Assembly (NCBI GenBank): GCA_016199325.1
Contig: JACQGW010000203.1
Coordinates: 1-8,146, forward strand
Source: Chloroflexota bacterium
Lineage (GTDB): Bacteria; Chloroflexota; Dehalococcoidia; JACQGW01
DNA length: 8,146 nucleotides
Reading direction: 5' to 3'
The notes under the pieces were generated by a model. The model had not been told where the DNA came from. It saw nothing but the letters and a program-made list of their open reading frames with translations, and made no database searches. Made by a program: the position numbers and the translations under genes. Positions 5,477 to 8,146 of this stretch are shown in pieces. The number at the start of each line of letters is the position of its first letter. Positions within the stretch are counted from its first letter, which is position 1.

Positions 5477-7003
5477 CGGCGGATAGCGGCCGGCGCCGGG
5501 GTAGCGGACGGGCTTCGGATCTCGAGGGGCGCTGGCGTCGAGGAGAATGCCGACCCGGAGCCCCTGCTCGATCAGGGCGCGGGCGCGCTCATACAGCTCG
5601 AAGGCCGGGCTCGCGCCGCCCGGGAGCGCGCCGACTTCGGTCGACGGCCAGACGAGGAGGACGTCGGTGGCCGAGATCCTGGTGAGCGTGTCGGGACGAG
5701 CGGTCCGCAGCCACCGGACGACGTCGCGAAAGGCCGCATGCTGCGGCTTCTCCCGTCCGAAGCGGTCGATCAGGCCGTACAAACCGCCGTCACGGGCGAA
5801 ATCCGCCCACTGGAAGTAGAAGACGCCGGTTGCGCCGCCCTCGATGGCGCTCTCGACAAATCGGCGGAGCTCCTCGGCGGTCGGGTTGCCGTCCTTCCGG
5901 TTGAGCTCCATGGCCCAGACCGGTTTGTCCCAGTATCGGATGAGCATGTCGGCATTCAGCCGATAGTAGTGCTCGTCCCGCAGGCTCTCGGGATAGACGT
6001 CGTAGCCGACGACGTCGACCGCCCGATAGATCTTCGTCGGGGAGACGCCGGTGTAGGGCTGCTCGCCCCACCACCACCAGGACATCTCGGCCACCATCAC
6101 CGCGTGGTGCGGGTCCGTCTCCTTGATGACTTCCGCCAGGAACTCGGTGAACTCGGCCAGGTTCTCGGCGGCGAACTCGCGCCAATCGCCCCAGCGGGCC
6201 AGTTGCTGCCGGCCCTGGCCGCCGGGACGCGGCGGCCGGGTCGGCGGATTCGCCTCGGCGAACGATACCAGCGTGGTGCCCCAGGCGGCGTTCAGCTCGC
6301 CGAGGTCGTTCTGATAGCCGCTGCGAAGCCATCGATGGAAAGCGGCGATGGTGTACGGGTTGTAGTCGGCCAGTTGCTGCGCGTCGTAGTGGGGCTCGTT
6401 GAGCACCTGATAGGCCAGGATGGCCGGGTGGCGACGGACGTGCGCGACCGTGGCGCGCAGGTAATCGGCCAGCAAACGCCGGTAGTCCGGATGGTTGAGG
6501 CTCGGGAAGTCGCCGAGGACGGGCCAGCCGTCGCCCCGGAGCGAGTGGGCGTCCCAATGGCGGAGCCAGAACCAGAGCGGCGTATTCAGGTCCGAGGTCG
6601 CGTAGGAGAAGACCGGCACGACCTTCAGCCCGTACGCCTGCGCTCGGTCCAGGAAGTCGTCCAGGAAGCCGAAGCGGTACAGGCCCTCCCAGAGCGCGAC
6701 GTCCCGCCAGGCGAGGTCGATGCGCACGGTGTTCAGTCCCAGGTCGCGCATCCGGCGCAGGTCGGCGTCCCACCCGCCCACCCGCCGGGTAAAGTGGTAC
6801 GTGACGCCGATAGGGAAGTAGGGCTGGCCGTCGACGGTGAAGGTCGGCCGGCCGTCGATCCGCTCGACGCGCGAGACGACCGGTTGAGCGGTCGGGAGCA
6901 GGCGCGGGCTTGCGGGCAGCGCATCCTGGGCGAAGAGCCCGAGACAGACGACGCCGAGGACGAGGTTGGACACCCGATCGCGCACCGACATCGCCAGGGC
7001 CAT
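5474..7003 (-). CDS. Exported clan GH-A glycoside hydrolase, GH42-like, shortened C-terminus
   Basis: From the ATG at 7003 this is 509 residues. The N-terminus (SVRDRVSNLVLGVVCLGLFAQ) has a basic then hydrophobic stretch ending near residue 30, fitting a signal peptide. A beta/alpha barrel follows: YFPIGVTYHF near 62, GLNTVRIDLAW at 89-99, and NEP at 202-204, where E203 would be the acid/base. MEL at 365-367 supplies E366 as the likely nucleophile. This order and spacing fits clan GH-A, and the barrel opening resembles GH42 beta-galactosidases acting on terminal beta-galactosides or related sugars; GH5-like enzymes are the main alternative. Full-length GH42 enzymes are usually about 650-700 residues, with trimerisation and C-terminal domains; here the protein stops after the first strands of the second region (VLLVWPSTE, VGILLDAS). 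ATG 7003 is preceded by GGAG at three bases; TTG at 7012 is an alternative start without a good ribosome site. Confidence 0.83.
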   Translation of the reverse strand: MALAMSVRDRVSNLVLGVVCLGLFAQDALPASPRLLPTAQPVVSRVERIDGRPTFTVDGQPYFPIGVTYHFTRRVGGWDADLRRMRDLGLNTVRIDLAWRDVALWEGLYRFGFLDDFLDRAQAYGLKVVPVFSYATSDLNTPLWFWLRHWDAHSLRGDGWPVLGDFPSLNHPDYRRLLADYLRATVAHVRRHPAILAYQVLNEPHYDAQQLADYNPYTIAAFHRWLRSGYQNDLGELNAAWGTTLVSFAEANPPTRPPRPGGQGRQQLARWGDWREFAAENLAEFTEFLAEVIKETDPHHAVMVAEMSWWWWGEQPYTGVSPTKIYRAVDVVGYDVYPESLRDEHYYRLNADMLIRYWDKPVWAMELNRKDGNPTAEELRRFVESAIEGGATGVFYFQWADFARDGGLYGLIDRFGREKPQHAAFRDVVRWLRTARPDTLTRISATDVLLVWPSTEVGALPGGASPAFELYERARALIEQGLRVGILLDASAPRDPKPVRYPGAGRYPP

Positions 7004-7087
7004 CTGCTCCAACAGGTGTAGGCAGCTATGGTAGAGCGCAGGTCATGCGCAGACAATAGCCCGATCGTCCTATGCATGGTTGCTCTC

Positions 7088-7119
7088 CTCCTATGTAAAC
7101 CCCACTACGTTGATAGGAG
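7088..7119. repeat. Inverted repeat CTCCTAT / ATAGGAG in the divergent spacer
   Basis: CTCCTAT at 7088-7094 and ATAGGAG at 7113-7119 are exact complements separated by 18 bases. On the minus strand one arm is ATAGGAG, part of the GGAGGAGAG ribosome-binding stretch in front of an ATG at 7077. The pair may be an operator or, in RNA, a stem that hides that ribosome site. Confidence 0.45.
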
Positions 7120-7147
7120 TAACGGTGCATGCTGATCACCTTGTCAA
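7118..7147 (-). promoter_or_regulatory. Possible promoter of the glycoside hydrolase
   Basis: On the minus strand a consensus -35 TTGACA (7147-7142) is followed, after 18 bases, by GTTACT (7123-7118), a weak -10 matching three of six TATAAT positions. The predicted transcript would start near 7111, about 108 bases before the chosen ATG. The -35 is convincing, the -10 is not. Confidence 0.4.
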
Positions 7148-7166
7148 TACATGCTTCGATACGGTG

Positions 7167-7175
7167 TGATATACT
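7167..7175 (+). promoter_or_regulatory. Extended -10 promoter of the helix-turn-helix gene
   Basis: TGATATACT contains the hexamer TATACT (five of six matches to TATAAT) preceded by the TGN of an extended -10 element. The region at the usual -35 distance (7147-7152) is poor, as is common with extended -10 promoters. Transcription would start near 7182, leaving a short leader of about 22 bases with the ribosome site. Its upstream part overlaps the -35 of the divergent promoter. Confidence 0.6.
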
Positions 7176-7203
7176 TCACCCACCAAGGAACGAGGTGAGG
7201 CCA

Positions 7204-7395
7204 ATGGGGGATGAAGATCGTTTGCTGACTGTCGCACAGGTCGCTGAACGACTTCAGGTAAACCCAGAGACGGTGCGTCGATGGCTGCGGAGCGGTCGAC
7301 TGCGCGGGATTCTCTTGGGTGACCGGGCAGGATACCGGGTCGGCGCGAGCGAGCTGCGGCGCTTCGTAGAGGAGCTGCGGGGAAAAGCCGCGTAG
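7204..7395 (+). CDS. Small MerR/excisionase-type helix-turn-helix DNA-binding protein
   Basis: This encodes 63 residues, essentially a single winged helix-turn-helix domain. The pattern LLTVAQVAERLQVNPETVRRWLRSGRLRG (residues 7-35) is the canonical arrangement of the HTH_17/excisionase family: LT.x.VAE.L.V...TV.RW...G.L. The wing is GILLGDRAGYRV, followed by a helix, SELRRFVEEL, that carries the closing residues. Such proteins bind specific DNA as transcription regulators, excisionases or the DNA-binding part of toxin-antitoxin pairs. The start ATG at 7204 is chosen over an upstream in-frame ATG at 7129 because AGGTGAGG at 7193-7200 is a strong ribosome site and an extended -10 promoter lies at 7167-7175, between the two. 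No integrase or phage gene is nearby, so an excisionase role is unsupported. It is followed 13 bases later by the small acidic frame at 7409, likely in one transcript. Confidence 0.85.
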   Translation: MGDEDRLLTVAQVAERLQVNPETVRRWLRSGRLRGILLGDRAGYRVGASELRRFVEELRGKAA

Positions 7396-7408
7396 GGGGT
7401 GAGGAGGG

Positions 7409-7600
7409 ATAACGACGAGAGACGAGATCTACCACCTGATCGACCAGCTTCCGGAGAGTGAGCTGGAGATCGTCAAGCGGCTGCTGGAGGATCTGACCGG
7501 CGGCGATCCGGTGCTCCGGGCGCTGGCCGAAGCGCCCATCGACGACGAGCCGGAGACCGAGGAGGACCGGTCTAGACCTGAGAATCTAATGCTTCTCTAA
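7409..7600 (+). CDS. Small acidic antitoxin-like protein, non-standard start, possibly decayed
   Basis: The frame reads (M)TTRDEIYHLIDQLPESELE, then IVKRLLEDLTGGDPVLRALAEAPIDDEPETEED, and ends with TAA at 7598-7600, 63 residues if begun at 7409. The heptad-like charged helices and the DPVLRALxxAPxDDEP stretch match, from memory, a widespread family of short proteins described as antitoxin-like or hypothetical, usually 70-90 residues with a further C-terminal helix. Here the end is replaced by RSRPENLMLL, so the tail seems lost. The codon at the expected start is ATA; ACG codons follow at 7412 and 7415, and no ATG, GTG or TTG occurs near the N-terminus. GGAGG at 7403-7407 is a strong ribosome site in the right place. 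The gene is probably cotranscribed with the helix-turn-helix gene. It may be initiated at an unusual codon, or may be a decaying pseudogene. No toxin is adjacent. Confidence 0.5.
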   Translation: MTTRDEIYHLIDQLPESELEIVKRLLEDLTGGDPVLRALAEAPIDDEPETEEDRSRPENLMLL

Positions 7601-7642
7601 CACTCGCCTGATGGATTTCTAACGCGCCGCCTGGTTTCTTAA
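7585..7642 (+). repeat. Phased TCTAA motifs and imperfect direct repeat upstream of groES
   Basis: TCTAA occurs at 7585, 7596 and 7618, with the related TCTTAA at 7637, at spacings of 11, 22 and about 19 bases, near multiples of a helical turn. The stretches around 7595-7611 (CTCTAACACTCGCCTG) and 7617-7632 (TTCTAACGCGCCGCCTG) form an imperfect direct repeat of about 22 bases. The block is less GC-rich than its surroundings and lies about 105-160 bases before groES, a suitable place for a regulator site. No known operator is identified. Confidence 0.4.
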
Positions 7643-7745
7643 TAGGGGTGATGTCGGGAAGGAGACCAGCGTCAGCGCGCTCCGCCCGATTCGTCACGCT
7701 CTCTCAGCGGTACACGTTAGCCGATTCTCACAGGAGGTCGCGATC
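7601..7745 (+). promoter_or_regulatory. Upstream region of the groESL operon
   Basis: This 145-base leader lies between the antitoxin-like frame and groES. The AT-rich stretch TTTCTTAATAGG at 7635-7646 could contain a -10 element, but no convincing -35 is seen. A full CIRCE operator (TTAGCACTC-N9-GAGTGCTAA) is absent; only CTAACACTC at 7597-7605 resembles one half. AGGAGG at 7732-7737 is a consensus ribosome site eight bases before the GTG start. Confidence 0.45.
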
Positions 7746-8060
7746 GTGGCGCCACAGACTGCGAGCAAGACGACCCTCCGGCCGCTCGGCGACCGGGCGC
7801 TGGTCAAGCCGTTGCCCCGCGAGGAGGTGACGAAGACCGGGATCGTCCTGCCCGATACGGCGAAGGAGAAGCCACAGGAGGGGCTCGTCCTCGCCGTCGG
7901 CCCTGGCCCGCGCCTGGACAATGGCCAGCTCGAGCCGATGCCGATCAAGGTTGGCGACCGTGTCCTCTACGCCGGATACGCGGGAACCGAGCTCAAGCTC
8001 GACAACGAGGACCATCTGATCCTGCGGGAGAGCGATCTGCTGGCTGTGCTCGAGAGCTAA
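7746..8060 (+). CDS. groES: Co-chaperonin GroES (10 kDa chaperonin)
   Basis: This encodes 104 residues, slightly longer than the usual 95-100 because of an N-terminal extension MAPQTASKTT. The Cpn10 core begins with LRPLGDRALVKPLPREEVTKTGIVLPDTAKEKPQEG, where residues around 25-40 form the mobile loop that binds GroEL; it ends with the expected YAGYAGTELKLDNEDHLILRESDLLAVL. GroES forms a heptameric lid on GroEL and encloses substrate proteins during ATP-dependent folding in the cytoplasm. The start is GTG at 7746, chosen because AGGAGG at 7732-7737 sits eight bases upstream. The groEL start follows 36 bases after the stop codon, the classic groESL operon order. All expected regions are present. 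Confidence 0.97.
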   Translation: MAPQTASKTTLRPLGDRALVKPLPREEVTKTGIVLPDTAKEKPQEGLVLAVGPGPRLDNGQLEPMPIKVGDRVLYAGYAGTELKLDNEDHLILRESDLLAVLES

Positions 8061-8096
8061 GACAGGATACGGAAAAGAGGAAACCAAGGAGACATC

Positions 8097-8146
8097 ATGG
8101 CAGCGAAGCTACTCGTCTACGAAGATCAAGCGCGGCGTTCCCTCAA
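8097..8146 (+). CDS. groEL: Chaperonin GroEL, N-terminal fragment (cut by the window end)
   Basis: Only 16 complete codons are visible: MAAKLLVYEDQARRSL. They match the conserved GroEL N-terminus (MAK.I.F.E.AR..L), which begins the equatorial domain. The ATG at 8097 is preceded by AAGGAG at 8086-8091 with five bases of spacing. The position 36 bases after groES is the usual operon arrangement, and this identifies the gene more strongly than the short sequence alone. The protein would form the tetradecameric folding chamber capped by GroES. Confidence 0.93.
   Translation, partial: MAAKLLVYEDQARRSL

Noticed and set aside
5738..7021. Long plus-strand frame of 427 residues
   Set aside because: It is the antisense of the glycoside hydrolase, which has catalytic motifs and a signal peptide. 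The plus-strand product shows no domain and no good ribosome site.
7204..7395. Phage or integrative-element excisionase
   Set aside because: The helix-turn-helix type fits, but no integrase, attachment repeat or tRNA target is visible nearby, so mobility is not supported.
7597..7605. CIRCE operator before groES
   Set aside because: CTAACACTC matches only seven of nine bases of one half-site, and no GAGTGCTAA-like second half follows at nine bases.

Overview
The window is GC-rich bacterial DNA with mostly dense coding. A GroES gene followed closely by the start of a GroEL gene (7746 to the end), GTG/TTG start codons, a secreted Thr/Pro-rich protein ending in an LPLVVKN-type tail, and short intergenic tandem repeats together suggest a Chloroflexota bacterium, perhaps of the Thermomicrobia (Sphaerobacter-like). 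This placement is inference from gene style, not from a marker comparison.

Layout: (1) 2-457 (+), the 3' end of a Thr/Pro-rich surface or secreted protein carrying nearly three exact 48-bp repeats. (2) 548-1831 (-), an FAD-dependent amine-oxidase-type oxidoreductase, convergent with gene 1. (3) 1832-2207, a divergent spacer rich in heptanucleotide repeats, an 11-bp tandem repeat and a nested inverted repeat. (4) 2208-3476 (+), a nucleotidyltransferase-fold protein with an unusual C-terminal extension that has its own strong internal ribosome binding site. (5) 3477-3733, a leader with several potential RNA stems. (6) 3734-5314 (+), a membrane-bound family 2 glycosyltransferase with processive-type motifs. 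(7) 5315-5473, a convergent spacer bounded by two inverted copies of a G-rich element that contains the stop codon of each flanking gene. (8) 5474-7003 (-), an exported clan GH-A (GH42-like) glycoside hydrolase that ends early. (9) 7004-7203, a divergent promoter region. (10) 7204-7395 (+), a MerR/excisionase-type helix-turn-helix protein, followed at 7409-7600 by a small acidic antitoxin-like frame without a standard start codon. (11) 7746-8060, groES, and 8097 onward, groEL (partial).

Functionally, the oxidoreductase, glycosyltransferase and glycoside hydrolase fit a cell-surface or exopolysaccharide theme, but they are separate transcription units on opposite strands and no shared pathway can be proved from this window. 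The groESL pair is a housekeeping chaperonin operon. No mobile element, CRISPR array, tRNA or rRNA was recognised. The most interesting non-coding signals are the structured leader of the glycosyltransferase gene, the shared G-rich stop-codon element, and the recurrent 7-8 nt tandem repeats found in most spacers.
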